Below the pieces are notes generated by a model. That model had not been told where the DNA came from. It saw only the letters and a program-made list of their open reading frames with translations, and did no database searches. From an uncultured Verrucomicrobiota bacterium (GTDB lineage: Bacteria > Verrucomicrobiota > Verrucomicrobiia > Limisphaerales > JADLHS01): DNA of 52,926 nucleotides. The stretch's first letter is position 1, and the number at the start of each line of letters is the position of its first letter. The translations under genes were made by a program, and so were the position numbers. This document shows positions 8,196-17,152 of the stretch, in pieces. The stretch lies in assembly GCA_903828255.1 (NCBI GenBank), contig CAIKLQ010000834.1:1-52926 (forward strand), given 5' to 3'.

Positions 8196-9341
8196 ATGAA
8201 AATGACGATCTTCCGAATTCTACCCGTCTGTGTCGCGGCTGTGCTCGCCGGGCAAGGCTTCGCTGCCGACAAAACTGAAAAGCCCCAAACCAAAGCCGCC
8301 CGCCCGCGGATGGAAGTTTGCTTCGTGCTCGACACCACCGGCTCGATGTCCGGCCTCATCGAGGGCGCGAAGCAGAAGATTTGGGCCATCGCCAACGAGA
8401 TGGTCAGCGCCAAACCCACGCCCGAGTTACGCCTGGGCCTCATCGGCTATCGCGACCGTGGCGATGCCTACGTGGTGAAGTCCTTCGACCTGACGAACGA
8501 CATTGACGCCGTCTATGCGAACCTGCGCGGCTTTTCGGCCGGCGGCGGCGGGGACACGCCGGAGTCCGTGAACGAGGCCTTGAACGAGGCCGTCACCAAG
8601 CTGGCATGGAGCAACGACCGCAGCGTCTTGAAAATTATTTTTCTGGTGGGCGACGCGCCGCCGCACATGGATTACGTCAACGCGCCGAAGTATCCGGAGA
8701 TTTGCCAGGCGGCGATGAAAAAGGATTTGATCATCAACACTGTGCAGTGCGGCAACATTCCCGAAACGGCGCCGGTCTGGAAGGAAATTGCCAAGCTGAG
8801 CGAAGGCAACTACGCCGCCATCGCGCAGGAAGGGGGCATGGTGGCCATCGCGACTCCGATGGACGCGGAACTGGCGGAGTTGAATCGCAAAGTCGGGGCG
8901 ACGCTGGTTGCTTACGGCCTCGCGCCAGCGCGCCTCATGGTCGCCGCGAAGCAAGCCGCGTCGGAAGCCGCCCCGGCGGCGGTGGTCGCGGACCGGTTGT
9001 CGTTCAACGCGCGATCAGGCAAGTCCGTGCAGGGCGATGGCGAATTGCTCGACTCGCTGGCCGCCGGAAAAATCAAAGTCAGCGAAGTGAAGAAAGATCA
9101 ACTGCCCGCCGAATGGCAGAAGCTCGACGCCGTGGAAGTGCAGCAAGCCATCGAGAAGAAACAAAAGGAGCGCGCGGACTTGCAGGCGAAGATTCTCAAA
9201 TTGAACCGGGAGCGCGACGACTACCTCGCCGCCGAACGCAAGAAGCCGGCGGCGGGCAAGGCCGATTCCTTTGATGATCAGGTGACCGCAGCGATCCGAA
9301 CGCAAGCCGCCCGGAAGGGCATTACTTACGGCGGGAAATGA
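8196..9341 (+). CDS. Secreted von Willebrand factor A domain protein
   Basis: A 381-residue protein with a signal peptide (MKMTIFRILPVCVAAVLAGQ, cleavage near AFA-like GFAADK). The VWA domain spans about residues 38-240, with the metal site DTTGSMSG at 46-53, IGYRDRGD, and GGGGDTPESV matching further metal-site loops. The C-terminal third is charged and predicted helical (IEKKQKERADLQAKILKLNR), probably coiled coil. It is likely periplasmic and binds a partner protein through a metal ion; the partner is unknown. The ATG at 8196 is chosen because the signal peptide starts there. It is transcribed divergently from fabG, 106 bp away. Confidence 0.82.
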   Translation: MKMTIFRILPVCVAAVLAGQGFAADKTEKPQTKAARPRMEVCFVLDTTGSMSGLIEGAKQKIWAIANEMVSAKPTPELRLGLIGYRDRGDAYVVKSFDLTNDIDAVYANLRGFSAGGGGDTPESVNEALNEAVTKLAWSNDRSVLKIIFLVGDAPPHMDYVNAPKYPEICQAAMKKDLIINTVQCGNIPETAPVWKEIAKLSEGNYAAIAQEGGMVAIATPMDAELAELNRKVGATLVAYGLAPARLMVAAKQAASEAAPAAVVADRLSFNARSGKSVQGDGELLDSLAAGKIKVSEVKKDQLPAEWQKLDAVEVQQAIEKKQKERADLQAKILKLNRERDDYLAAERKKPAAGKADSFDDQVTAAIRTQAARKGITYGGK

Positions 9342-9440
9342 TTCTGGGCACGCAACCTTGCGCTTCCGCCCAGCCCGTGCAAGCCTCCGCCCGCCCGCAA
9401 CCGGCATACCGCTGGCTGCGTGGCGTGAAATCGAAAACTT

Positions 9441-9890
9441 ATGGCCACCAATACTCCTGATCTGACGAAACAAGCTCCCCGCAGTCCGCGCGTGCGGCTC
9501 GGCGGCTACGTAATCCTCCCGCGCATGTTGGATAAGGGCCGCGCGCTGTTGGCGGGCACCATTGGCGAATACAAATACGCCTGCCCGCTGGACGAAGAGT
9601 TCATCGACTTCGCGGGCGTGGACGCGAACGCCCTGAAGAAACAGCTCGCCGCGGGCAAAGGCGATGGCGACATCCTCAAGTGGATTGAAACTCATGCGAA
9701 GCATCCGCGCACCGGAGCGGAAATCGAAACGTGGTCCGCCTGGCAAGAGCGCCGGGGGCCAAATAACCCTGACTCACGCGACTACTTCAACGAGCTTCAC
9801 AAAAAAGTTGCGCCCAAGCGTGCGGACGTGGCCTCCTGGTTTGAGCTGCTGGATGTGGATGACTACGTGAGCTACGGCGGGAAGACGTAG
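9441..9890 (+). CDS. DUF5069 family protein
   Basis: A 149-residue soluble protein. It begins MATNTPDLTKQAPRSPRVRL and carries GGYVILPRMLDKGRALLAG, CPLDEEFIDFAGVD and the C-terminal DVASWFELLDVDDYVSYGG, which I associate with DUF5069, a family common in Verrucomicrobia and Planctomycetes with no assigned function. No signal peptide or membrane segment is present. It lies 99 bp after the VWA gene on the same strand and faces the greA gene across an inverted repeat. Confidence 0.75.
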   Translation: MATNTPDLTKQAPRSPRVRLGGYVILPRMLDKGRALLAGTIGEYKYACPLDEEFIDFAGVDANALKKQLAAGKGDGDILKWIETHAKHPRTGAEIETWSAWQERRGPNNPDSRDYFNELHKKVAPKRADVASWFELLDVDDYVSYGGKT

Positions 9891-9893
9891 GCT

Positions 9894-9970
9894 CGGAGCG
9901 CCGTCACCGCCTCGGCAAGTTAGTGAAAAGTCGGACTTCAGAAACGCGCCGAGGCGGTGCTCGGCGCTTC
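9894..9970. terminator. Inverted repeat between converging genes, likely bidirectional terminator
   Basis: An imperfect palindrome: GAGCGCCGTCACCGCCTCGG on the left pairs with a right arm reading GCCGAGGCGGTGCTCGGCGC, separated by about 25 nt. It fills the 82-bp gap between the stop codons of the DUF5069 gene and greA. There is no T-run, so its role as a terminator is inferred from position; it could equally be one of the dispersed hairpin elements. Confidence 0.5.
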
Positions 9971-9972
9971 CC

Positions 9973-11793
9973 TTACGCGGTCTTGTAAGGCTCGATCTTT
10001 TCGATGCGGTGGCGATGGCGCTCGCCGCCCACCTCCGCCTCCACTTCGTCGCCCACTTTGCGGTTGAGCAAGGCTTGGCCGACGGGCGTGAGGTAGCTGA
10101 TGATGCCCTTCTCGGCGTCAAAATCCCAAGCGCCCAGCACCGTGAAAATTTCAGTTTTGCCGGTCGCCACATCAGCGGCGTGAACGATCGTGCCAATGCT
10201 GACGACGTCGGTGCGGGCGTTGGAGAAATCCGTGCCCCGGGCACGGGAGAGCATTACTTCCAGTTCGGCTTTGCGGCGCTTGAGGATGCCTTGCATTTCC
10301 TTGGCGGCCTTGAATTCGTGGTTTTCGCTGAGGTCGCCGTAGCTACGGGCGACGCCGATTTCCGCCGAGTTGGCGGGGATTTTCTTGTCCACCAGTTCGC
10401 GGTACTCAGCGTTGCGGCGCTCCAGACTATCCCAAGAGACGTGCAGGACGGCGTCCTGCTTGGCTTGGTCGCCCGTCACCAGCGATTGCACGGCCGGGTG
10501 GCACTTGACCAAGCGCGCTAAGAGCGATCGCTTGTCCATGTCGTCAAACACGGGCGAGAGTTGCAACGCTCGTGTGAGGTCCTTAATCACGTCAATGTCC
10601 GCGGTGGCGGTCAGGTCAGCGATCAAGTCGTGATCGCTGATGATGAATTCGCGGAGTTTGTTGGAATGTTTCTCATTGAACTGGTCGCGCTCCATGGACG
10701 TCAGCATGGCGCGGAACACTTCCGGCCCGAGTGGGACCACGGACGCTTCGCCGCGCTCCTTGGCCAGCCATAAAAGCAATTCGCTGCTGGCCAAGTGCTG
10801 GCTGATCAGTCGCGTGAGAGTTTCCTTCAAGGCCGCGCCATGACCTTCCTGCACGAGTAGATCCGCAAACTCACGACAGAGCCGGGCCGTCACGCTGTTC
10901 AACGCTAGGCGCACCACTTCCTGCCAGCGCTCCGGTTGGATGACTTTGAACGCTTCGAGCGCACGCCGATGCTTGGCGGCGGGCAAGGCCTCCATCAGCA
11001 CATTGAACTTCGTATCCTGCGCCCAGATTAGGTTCGCCGAGATTTCGCCCAGGATCGGCGCCACCCCCGCCATCGCCCGCAAATCTTCGCGCGCAAAAGA
11101 CCCTTCCAACGCCACGGCGGTTTGGGTGCGGAGATAAGTGCCGAGATCCACGTTGAGGGCTGCGATGATTTCATTCGCCAGGGCCACCTTGTCGGTCAGG
11201 TCGTCCGCGTTCTTGACAATTTCCGCCGTCACCGCCACGCGCGCCTTCAATCCCTTGGCCACGCGGAAGTCGGCCAGCAACCGTTCTTGCAGCGAGGTTT
11301 CCTGGGATTGGTAAATGACGGGTTCGGCTTTCTTGAGCGGCACCACAAAGTGGCCGTCCTTTTTCATCTCGCGCTTGGCTTGTTCCCACCATTTCTTCCA
11401 GTCATCCTTAATGACATCGGGCACGAGCGCCTGCTGAATCTGGTCCAACGTCGCTTTTCCGCCAAAACTTCCGATCACCACTTTGATCAGGTCGAGGTGA
11501 TGGAGCGCCGCCATCTGGCGCAACCCTTCGAGGTCGGCGGCCTTGCGCGCGAGGATATGGTTCTTGGGAATGGCCTTGAGCGATTCGGCGGCGAACGCCA
11601 AGTCCATCGTGTGGCCGGCCTTGTTCGGAAAATCAATGGTGAAGCGGGCAAAAACCATGTCCACGGTCTTGATGCGACCGAACCCCCAGCTTCGATGCAT
11701 GCAAAAACCGCTGTCCATTAATTGCAGCAACAAGTCCACATGCCGGCCTTCGATTTTTCCGGCCGCAGCTATTTTCTCAAGTTCTTCTTTCAT
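9973..11793 (-). CDS. greA: Very long GreA-type transcription elongation factor
   Basis: A 606-residue protein. Only the last ~170 residues are GreA: the coiled-coil finger with VARSYGDLSENHEFKAAKEM (tip acidic residues D and E in DLSEN) and the FKBP-like C-terminal domain with SIGTIVHAADVATG and YLTPVGQALLNRKVGDEV. GreA rescues backtracked RNA polymerase by stimulating transcript cleavage. Ordinary GreA is about 158 residues; Chlamydia GreA is about 715 with a comparable N-terminal extension, so this looks like a PVC-lineage architecture. The extension here is helical, without a domain I recognise. The ATG at 11791-11793 gives MKEELEKIAAAGKIEG; the divergent rsmB starts 52 bp away. Confidence 0.85.
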   Translation of the reverse strand: MKEELEKIAAAGKIEGRHVDLLLQLMDSGFCMHRSWGFGRIKTVDMVFARFTIDFPNKAGHTMDLAFAAESLKAIPKNHILARKAADLEGLRQMAALHHLDLIKVVIGSFGGKATLDQIQQALVPDVIKDDWKKWWEQAKREMKKDGHFVVPLKKAEPVIYQSQETSLQERLLADFRVAKGLKARVAVTAEIVKNADDLTDKVALANEIIAALNVDLGTYLRTQTAVALEGSFAREDLRAMAGVAPILGEISANLIWAQDTKFNVLMEALPAAKHRRALEAFKVIQPERWQEVVRLALNSVTARLCREFADLLVQEGHGAALKETLTRLISQHLASSELLLWLAKERGEASVVPLGPEVFRAMLTSMERDQFNEKHSNKLREFIISDHDLIADLTATADIDVIKDLTRALQLSPVFDDMDKRSLLARLVKCHPAVQSLVTGDQAKQDAVLHVSWDSLERRNAEYRELVDKKIPANSAEIGVARSYGDLSENHEFKAAKEMQGILKRRKAELEVMLSRARGTDFSNARTDVVSIGTIVHAADVATGKTEIFTVLGAWDFDAEKGIISYLTPVGQALLNRKVGDEVEAEVGGERHRHRIEKIEPYKTA

Positions 11794-11845
11794 AAAGATC
11801 GCTTCGTACTCGCCTCTTCCGCCAATTTCGCCATCATTAAACGCA

Positions 11846-13138
11846 TTGAGCGGATACAATCCAAGACAATTTGCGAGCCAAGTGCTGGGGCAACGCCGAC
11901 CGAACGGTGAATTCACCGAGACTTTGCTCGAACGGGCGCTCGCCAGCGGGCAACTATCGCCCGCCGATCGCGGGCTTTGCCACGAACTCGTACTCGGAAC
12001 CGTGCGCTGGCAGGCCACACTCGATTGGCTCATCGCCCGCAAAACTCCGGGCCGCACGCAAAAACCCGCGCTCCAGGATTTGCTCCGGCTCGGCCTCTAT
12101 CAGATTTTCTGGCTCGACCGCATCCCGGATCACGCGGCGGTAAATGAAACGGTCGAGATGGCCAAGCGCGCCGGTTTCGGCCCGCAAGCCGGCTTCATCA
12201 ACGCCGTGTTGCGCGGCTACCTGCGCGAGGCCGACGAAACGAAAAGACTCCTCGCTGAACTGAAAATCCAGCAACCCGCCCTCGGCCACTCGCATCCGGA
12301 GTGGCTCTACGACCGCTGGAAAAATCGCTGGGGCGCGGAGCGGGCCGCGCAATTGCTGGCGTGGAACAACACCGCGCCGAAAACTTACGCTCGCGTCAAC
12401 ACGCTCCGCACCAATGCGACCCAGCTCATCGAGCAATGGCGCGCCGAGCGGGTGGACTACGATTTCAAAACCTACGACTGGACCGATGAGAATCTGGTCT
12501 TCGAGTTGAAGTCCCACCCGCCGCTCCCCACGCTGCAAAGCTTTCGCCAGGGCGGATTCTACATTCAAGACCCGGGCACACTGCTGGCCGGGCGCGCGCT
12601 TGATCCTCAACCCGGCGAAGCGATTCTCGATCTCTGCGCCGCGCCCGGTGGCAAGTCCACGTTCATCGCACAACTGGTGCGGAATGAAGCGCGGATCGTC
12701 GCGTGCGACCTGTTCGAGGATCGGCTGAAGTTAATCCGCGCAAACTGCGAGCGCTTGGGGGTGAGTTGTGTGGAAGCGGTTGCGATCTCGCCCTCCGTCA
12801 TTCCTCATTCGTCATTCGACAAAATCCTCGTGGACGCCCCGTGCTCCAACACCGGCGTCATGCGCCGCCGCGCGGATTTGCGCTGGCGCATCCAGCCCCC
12901 GGAAATCGAACGGTTGCGCGCCGCGCAGCTCGCCTTGCTGCGCCAGGCGGCGGTGGCGCTGAAACCTGGCGGCATTTTGGTTTACAGCACATGCAGCCTG
13001 GAGCCGGAAGAAAACGCCGAGGTCGTGAAGCAGTTTCTGGCCGAGCACAACGGCTTCAAATGCGAACGCGAGCGGGAACTCCTGCCGTTCGCGGATAGCG
13101 TGGACGGGGCCTTCGTCAGCCGGTTGCGGCGGGCGTAG
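11846..13138 (+). CDS. rsmB: 16S rRNA (cytosine-967-C5) methyltransferase
   Basis: A 430-residue RsmB. It has an N-terminal NusB-like RNA-binding domain (NPRQFASQVLGQ to about residue 140), then the SAM-binding motif LDLCAAPGGKST, motif IV DAPCSNTGV with one conserved cysteine and YSTCSLEPEEN with the second, the pair used for C5 methylation. A TTG at 11846-11848 is the most plausible start, placing NPRQ near the N-terminus as in homologues. No ATG lies close by, and the frame stays open further upstream through the greA start. The 3' end overlaps the converging MFS gene by 23 bp. Confidence 0.88.
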   Translation: MSGYNPRQFASQVLGQRRPNGEFTETLLERALASGQLSPADRGLCHELVLGTVRWQATLDWLIARKTPGRTQKPALQDLLRLGLYQIFWLDRIPDHAAVNETVEMAKRAGFGPQAGFINAVLRGYLREADETKRLLAELKIQQPALGHSHPEWLYDRWKNRWGAERAAQLLAWNNTAPKTYARVNTLRTNATQLIEQWRAERVDYDFKTYDWTDENLVFELKSHPPLPTLQSFRQGGFYIQDPGTLLAGRALDPQPGEAILDLCAAPGGKSTFIAQLVRNEARIVACDLFEDRLKLIRANCERLGVSCVEAVAISPSVIPHSSFDKILVDAPCSNTGVMRRRADLRWRIQPPEIERLRAAQLALLRQAAVALKPGGILVYSTCSLEPEENAEVVKQFLAEHNGFKCERERELLPFADSVDGAFVSRLRRA

Positions 13139-14339
13139 TTTTCTTGAAAGCCCGCAGAGCCAGCAGCAGCCCGAAAAGCACCAGCAACGACGACGCAAAA
13201 AACGCCGCACCCGGCAGGTAGATGGGCGCTTTGTCGTTGATGAAGTAACCGAACAAGCCCGTGGCCAGCAGCGGTCCGAGAATTCCCGCCAGACTGGCGA
13301 GGCTCGCCAACGCTCCTTGCACTGCGCCCTGTTCATTGAGCGGCACGCAGCGCGAAACCAGCCCTTGAAGCGCCGGCATGGCGATGCCGCCAAACGATCC
13401 GATCACCAGCAGCCCATAAATCATCCAGCCCTGCGACGCCAGTCCGTAGAGTGCGAGAAACACCGTCGCGTTCGACAACCCGACGATAATGGACCGGCGC
13501 TCGCCCAGTTTGGGAATGATCTTCCGCGCCAACCCGCCTTGCACAATGGCCGCCATCAGCCCCACCAGCGCCAGCGACAGGCCGACCTCCTTCGGCGTCC
13601 ATTCGTAACGATAGGTGGTGTAAAGCACCCACGTTGCTGGAAAAACCTGGTGCGCGAGGCTGATGAGAAAATACGTCTCTGTCAGCCCGAGCAATTCCGA
13701 ATGCCGCCGCAGCGCCACGAACGAGCCGATGGGATTTGCGCGTTTCCAGTCGAACGCCCGCCGCTGCTCTACCGGTAATGACTCCGGCAGCACGAACATA
13801 CCATAAAGCCAGTTGAGCAAAGTCAGCCCCGCCGCCACGAGAAACGGCAGCCGCAAACTGATATGCCCCAGCACCCCGCCCAGCGCCGGCCCCGCGATAA
13901 AGCCCAACCCGAACGCCGCCGCCACCATGCCGAAATTGGCCGCGCGCTTTTCCGGTGGACTGACGTCGGCGATGTAAGCGTTCGCCGCGGTGATGTTCGC
14001 GCCTGTGATGCCGGCGATGATGCGTCCGAGAAAGAACCACGGCAGGCTGGGCGCGAAAGCGAGCAACAGATAATCCAGCCCCGAGCCCAGCAGCGACGTG
14101 AGAATCACCGCGCGCCGGCCAAACCGATCCGACAAACTACCCAGCACCGGCGCGAAACCGAATTGCATCAGCGAGTAAAGCGAGGCAAGCCAGCCGAACG
14201 TGTGCGAAGCGGCGGAGACGTTGCCGCCCGAAAGTTGCTCGATCAGCTTCGGAAGAATCGGGATGATCAACCCCACCCCGAGGATGTCGAGAAAGAGCGT
14301 GACGAAGATGAAGCCGAGAGCTGGCTTGCGGGCGCTCAT
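13116..14339 (-). CDS. MFS efflux transporter, TetA-like
   Basis: A 407-residue inner-membrane protein with about 12 hydrophobic helices. It shows the MFS loop 2-3 motif GSLSDRFGRRAVIL, the helix 5 glycine-rich stretch FGLGFIAGPALGGVLG, and the N-terminal FVTLFLDILGVGLIIPILP found in TetA(A/C)-type drug:proton antiporters. Likely a multidrug or unknown-substrate exporter; tetracycline resistance cannot be concluded from sequence alone. No TetR-type regulator is adjacent. It converges with rsmB, the last 23 bp overlapping. Confidence 0.85.
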   Translation of the reverse strand: MSARKPALGFIFVTLFLDILGVGLIIPILPKLIEQLSGGNVSAASHTFGWLASLYSLMQFGFAPVLGSLSDRFGRRAVILTSLLGSGLDYLLLAFAPSLPWFFLGRIIAGITGANITAANAYIADVSPPEKRAANFGMVAAAFGLGFIAGPALGGVLGHISLRLPFLVAAGLTLLNWLYGMFVLPESLPVEQRRAFDWKRANPIGSFVALRRHSELLGLTETYFLISLAHQVFPATWVLYTTYRYEWTPKEVGLSLALVGLMAAIVQGGLARKIIPKLGERRSIIVGLSNATVFLALYGLASQGWMIYGLLVIGSFGGIAMPALQGLVSRCVPLNEQGAVQGALASLASLAGILGPLLATGLFGYFINDKAPIYLPGAAFFASSLLVLFGLLLALRAFKKTTPAATG

Positions 14340-14454
14340 TTGTGTTTCCGGGGTTTGGGCGTCCGGTCGCTGTCGGTCAGTATTCAGTGTTTAGGATTCA
14401 GTCGCGCGTCCTCACGTCATGGGGCTGGCACTGAAAACTGAACACTCCTTTCGG

Positions 14455-15225
14455 TCACATCCCCATGATCTGATAGCCGCTGTCCACGAATATGACCTGC
14501 CCGGTGATGGCCGCCGCGCCATCACTGGCGAGAAACGTGCCGGTGGCGCCGAGTTCCTCGGGGAGCACGTTGCGCTTGAGCGGCGCGTGCGCGGCGTAAT
14601 GCTTCATCATGTCGGTGAAACCGGCAATGCCGCGGGCGGCCAGCGTGTTCATCGGGCCGGCGCTGATGCAGTTGACCCGGATTTTCTTCGGGCCGAGGTC
14701 GTAGGCGAGGTAGCGCGTGCTGGCTTCGAGCGCCGCTTTGGCCACGCCCATGACGTTGTAATGCGGCACAACTTTCTCCGCGCCGTAGTAGCTCATGGCG
14801 ATGATGCTCCCGCCGTCAGTCATCAGCGGTGCGGCCCCGCGCGACAACGCCACGAGCGAATACGCGCTCACGTCGTGCGCGATGCGGAACGCTTCGCGGC
14901 TCGTATTCACGAATTCACCTTCGAGCGCTTCCTTGGGCGCAAACGCGACGGAATGAAGCAGCAGATGAAGCTTGCCAAACTTTTCGCCGACCGTTTTGAA
15001 GACGCTCGCAATGTCGTCATCATTCGTCACGTCGCAGGGCATGAGCAGCGTGTCGCTGCCAAACGTGCCCACCAGTTCCTCGACATTTTCCTTGAGGCGT
15101 TCGCCCTGGTAGGTGAAGGCCAGTTGCGCCCCCTGCTTGTGCCACGCCTGCGCGATGGCCCAGGCGATGGAGCGTTTGTTGGCGACGCCGAAGACGATCC
15201 CGAGTTTTCCTGCGAGCTGTGACAT
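14455..15225 (-). CDS. fabI: Enoyl-ACP reductase (NADH)
   Basis: A 256-residue reductase performing the last step of each fatty-acid elongation cycle; the family is the target of triclosan. GVANKRSIAWAIA near the N-terminus is the FabI nucleotide-binding signature, and the catalytic Tyr156 and Lys163 fall in YNVMGVAK with the second tyrosine Tyr146. The numbering matches E. coli FabI. It is separated from the fabG-acpP-fabF cluster by about 6 kb and stands alone on the minus strand. Confidence 0.96.
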   Translation of the reverse strand: MSQLAGKLGIVFGVANKRSIAWAIAQAWHKQGAQLAFTYQGERLKENVEELVGTFGSDTLLMPCDVTNDDDIASVFKTVGEKFGKLHLLLHSVAFAPKEALEGEFVNTSREAFRIAHDVSAYSLVALSRGAAPLMTDGGSIIAMSYYGAEKVVPHYNVMGVAKAALEASTRYLAYDLGPKKIRVNCISAGPMNTLAARGIAGFTDMMKHYAAHAPLKRNVLPEELGATGTFLASDGAAAITGQVIFVDSGYQIMGM

Positions 15226-15902
15226 GATTGGTTGAGTCGTTAAATGGTTAATTCTTTACAATGTGAACGGGCCGAGCATGGCCGCGCGCCGCACGTTAAT
15301 CAAGTTCCCCCTGTGGTCGCCCAGAAATTCTCTATGGCGCCCGACCGGGACGCCGGGTGAGGTCACCCGGCCTACAAGCGAGGGGGGGGGCGGGTGTGGG
15401 CCGGTCGCCCCCATGAACCTCATCCTAACCCACCAGTATGAGCGTGCCGCAAATTAGCCCGGCGGGTCGGAAGGCGCGAAGCGGCACCGGGCTCCAGCGA
15501 ACTCCCTCAATCCGATTTGCGGAACGCCCCTACTTGTGGGTCAGGAGGATCCCAAAAACCGCGTAGCCGCGGTCGTGAGTCCGCGTCATGTTTTCTTGCG
15601 AGAAGTCAGCGCCGACTCACATCGGCGGCTCCGGTTTAACCGCCCCCCTCCGCAAGCGTCCTCAAGGACTGCCCGATACAGGCACCACCGCCAACCTACA
15701 AGCGCGGCGGCGGCGTCTCGACCAACCGCAGCCCGCCCGCACAAGCCCTGGGGGTTTCTTGTCTCCACGCGCTGCGGCTGGTCTTCGCCACGCCGCGCTC
15801 CGCCAAAATGAGAATTGCTGCCGCCGATCACACATTGGCGGCGCCGTGGGAGTTTGGGGTTTGGGGTTTCGCTAGGGCTTGGAATTTGGAGCTTCCTCCC
15901 AC
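15226..15902. repeat. Long intergenic region with hairpin elements
   Basis: I see no gene in 677 bp. Structures: a perfect palindrome GCCGGGTGA/TCACCCGGC at 15352-15371, a run of nine or more G at about 15381-15390, and a GTAGCCGCGG element from about 15562 to 15640 resembling the one inside the DNA methyltransferase gene (48258-48327). Near 15840-15895 the phrase GGAATTTGGAG recurs; its relative lies between cusB and cusA (40170-40200). Short frames here are of low quality. Confidence 0.6.
15239..15267 (-). promoter_or_regulatory. Possible fabI promoter
   Basis: On the minus strand TTCACA (15262-15267) and TTTAAC (15239-15244) are 17 bp apart in a short AT-rich stretch just before fabI. The predicted start would leave only about 7 nt before the ATG, and no ribosome site is visible, so the message would be nearly leaderless. 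Weak match; spacing is the main support. Confidence 0.35.
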
Positions 15903-16949
15903 ATGCTCCGCCCCGTGAATGGCAAACCAGAAAGAACCCCGGTGGATCCGGTGTTGCGTGGTCGCGTGGAAGAACTCATCGCGTTCAAGGGCGGCGGCAA
16001 TAACGAAGACGCGGTGGCGGACATCATTGAAAATGCCCTCAAGCTTTTGGTGGACGTGAAAGACACCGGCGACGTGCGGGTCATCCAGACTGCGGTGCGC
16101 GAACTGCGCTATGCCTACCGGCTCTTTGCGCCCTACGCGAACAAGCGCAAGGTGACGATCTTTGGCTCCGCGCGCACGACGCCAAACAAACTCGAATATC
16201 AACAAGCCGTCGAGTTCGGGCGCAAAATTGTGCAGGCGGGCTGGATGGTCATCACCGGTGCCGGCCCGGGCATCATGCAGGCAGGCCACGAAGGCGCGGG
16301 CGCGGAAAACAGTTTCGGCGCGAACATCCGGCTGCCGTGGGAACAGGGCGCGAACCCCGTCATCGCGCAGGACAAGAAGCTCGTCACGTTCAAGTATTTC
16401 TTCACCCGCAAGCTCACGTTCATCCGCCACTCGGACGCGATCGTGCTCTTCCCCGGCGGGTTCGGCACGATGGATGAGGGTTACGAAGCCATCACCCTCA
16501 TGCAGACCGGCAAGAGCCAGCTCATGCCGCTCGTGCTCGTGGACAAACCGGGCGGGACCTATTGGAAGACGTGGGACAAACAGGTGCGCGAACACCTGTT
16601 GCGCGACCAGTTGATCTCGCCCGAGGACCTCAACCTGTATCGTATCACCGACAACGCCGACGAGGCGGTGAAGATCATCACGCGGTTCTATCGCAACTTC
16701 CACTCGACGCGTTTCGTCAAGGACCTCTTCATCATCCGCCTCAAGAACGCGCCCACGGACACGGCGCTGGAAGCATTGAACGAGGACTTTGCCGACCTCA
16801 TCATCGGCCTGCCGATCAAACGCATCGAACCGACGCCCGAAGAACGCGAGGATAATGACGGGCTGGGCTTACAGCGGATCGCCTTCGGTTTCAACCGCCG
16901 CGACTATGGCCGGCTGCGCCAGTTGGTGGATGTGTTGAATGGGCTCTGA
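15903..16949 (+). CDS. LOG-family nucleotide hydrolase-like protein
   Basis: A 348-residue protein with the LOG (lysine-decarboxylase-like) Rossmann core: GAGPGIMQAGHEGA and the signature PGGFGTMDE. Family members cleave ribose 5-phosphate from nucleotide monophosphates, as in cytokinin activation; in bacteria the substrate is often unknown. It is longer than the minimal ~190-residue LOG proteins, having about 75 extra residues before the core and a C-terminal extension of about 100. The ATG at 15903 is preceded by TTGGAG. It is probably cytoplasmic and monocistronic. Confidence 0.85.
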   Translation: MLRPVNGKPERTPVDPVLRGRVEELIAFKGGGNNEDAVADIIENALKLLVDVKDTGDVRVIQTAVRELRYAYRLFAPYANKRKVTIFGSARTTPNKLEYQQAVEFGRKIVQAGWMVITGAGPGIMQAGHEGAGAENSFGANIRLPWEQGANPVIAQDKKLVTFKYFFTRKLTFIRHSDAIVLFPGGFGTMDEGYEAITLMQTGKSQLMPLVLVDKPGGTYWKTWDKQVREHLLRDQLISPEDLNLYRITDNADEAVKIITRFYRNFHSTRFVKDLFIIRLKNAPTDTALEALNEDFADLIIGLPIKRIEPTPEEREDNDGLGLQRIAFGFNRRDYGRLRQLVDVLNGL

Positions 16950-17031
16950 GAACGGCGGAATGATCGCCCAGCAGCAGAACGCGGCTGGTTTAACCGCAGC
17001 ATTCAGTCGAAGGTATCCTCCCCCTGAACCG

Positions 17032-17097
17032 GGTAGTGGCCCGGGCGTCTCGCCCGGGCGAATCGAAACACCCCGGCGAGACGCCCGGGCCACTACC
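17032..17097. repeat. Perfect 23-bp inverted repeat
   Basis: Left arm 17032-17054 (GGTAGTGGCC...GTCTCGCC) and right arm 17075-17097 are exact complements, with a 20-nt loop. A diverged relative occurs at 33843-33896. It lies between the LOG gene and the end of gmhB, where it may also act as a terminator for both, although no T-run follows. Confidence 0.85.
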
Positions 17098-17152
17098 GCT
17101 GCGCCCGCACCGGTTTAGGGGAAATGTACCCGCCCGATGCCTGGTTGCGGCT

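Noticed and set aside
13116-14339. Tetracycline resistance gene
   Set aside because: The transporter has TetA-like features, but so do many general exporters, and no TetR regulator is adjacent; a resistance claim is not supported.
15586-15831. An 81-codon minus-strand frame in the fabI-LOG gap
   Set aside because: Arg/Gly/Ala-rich composition and overlap with repeat sequence; no start signal and no family.
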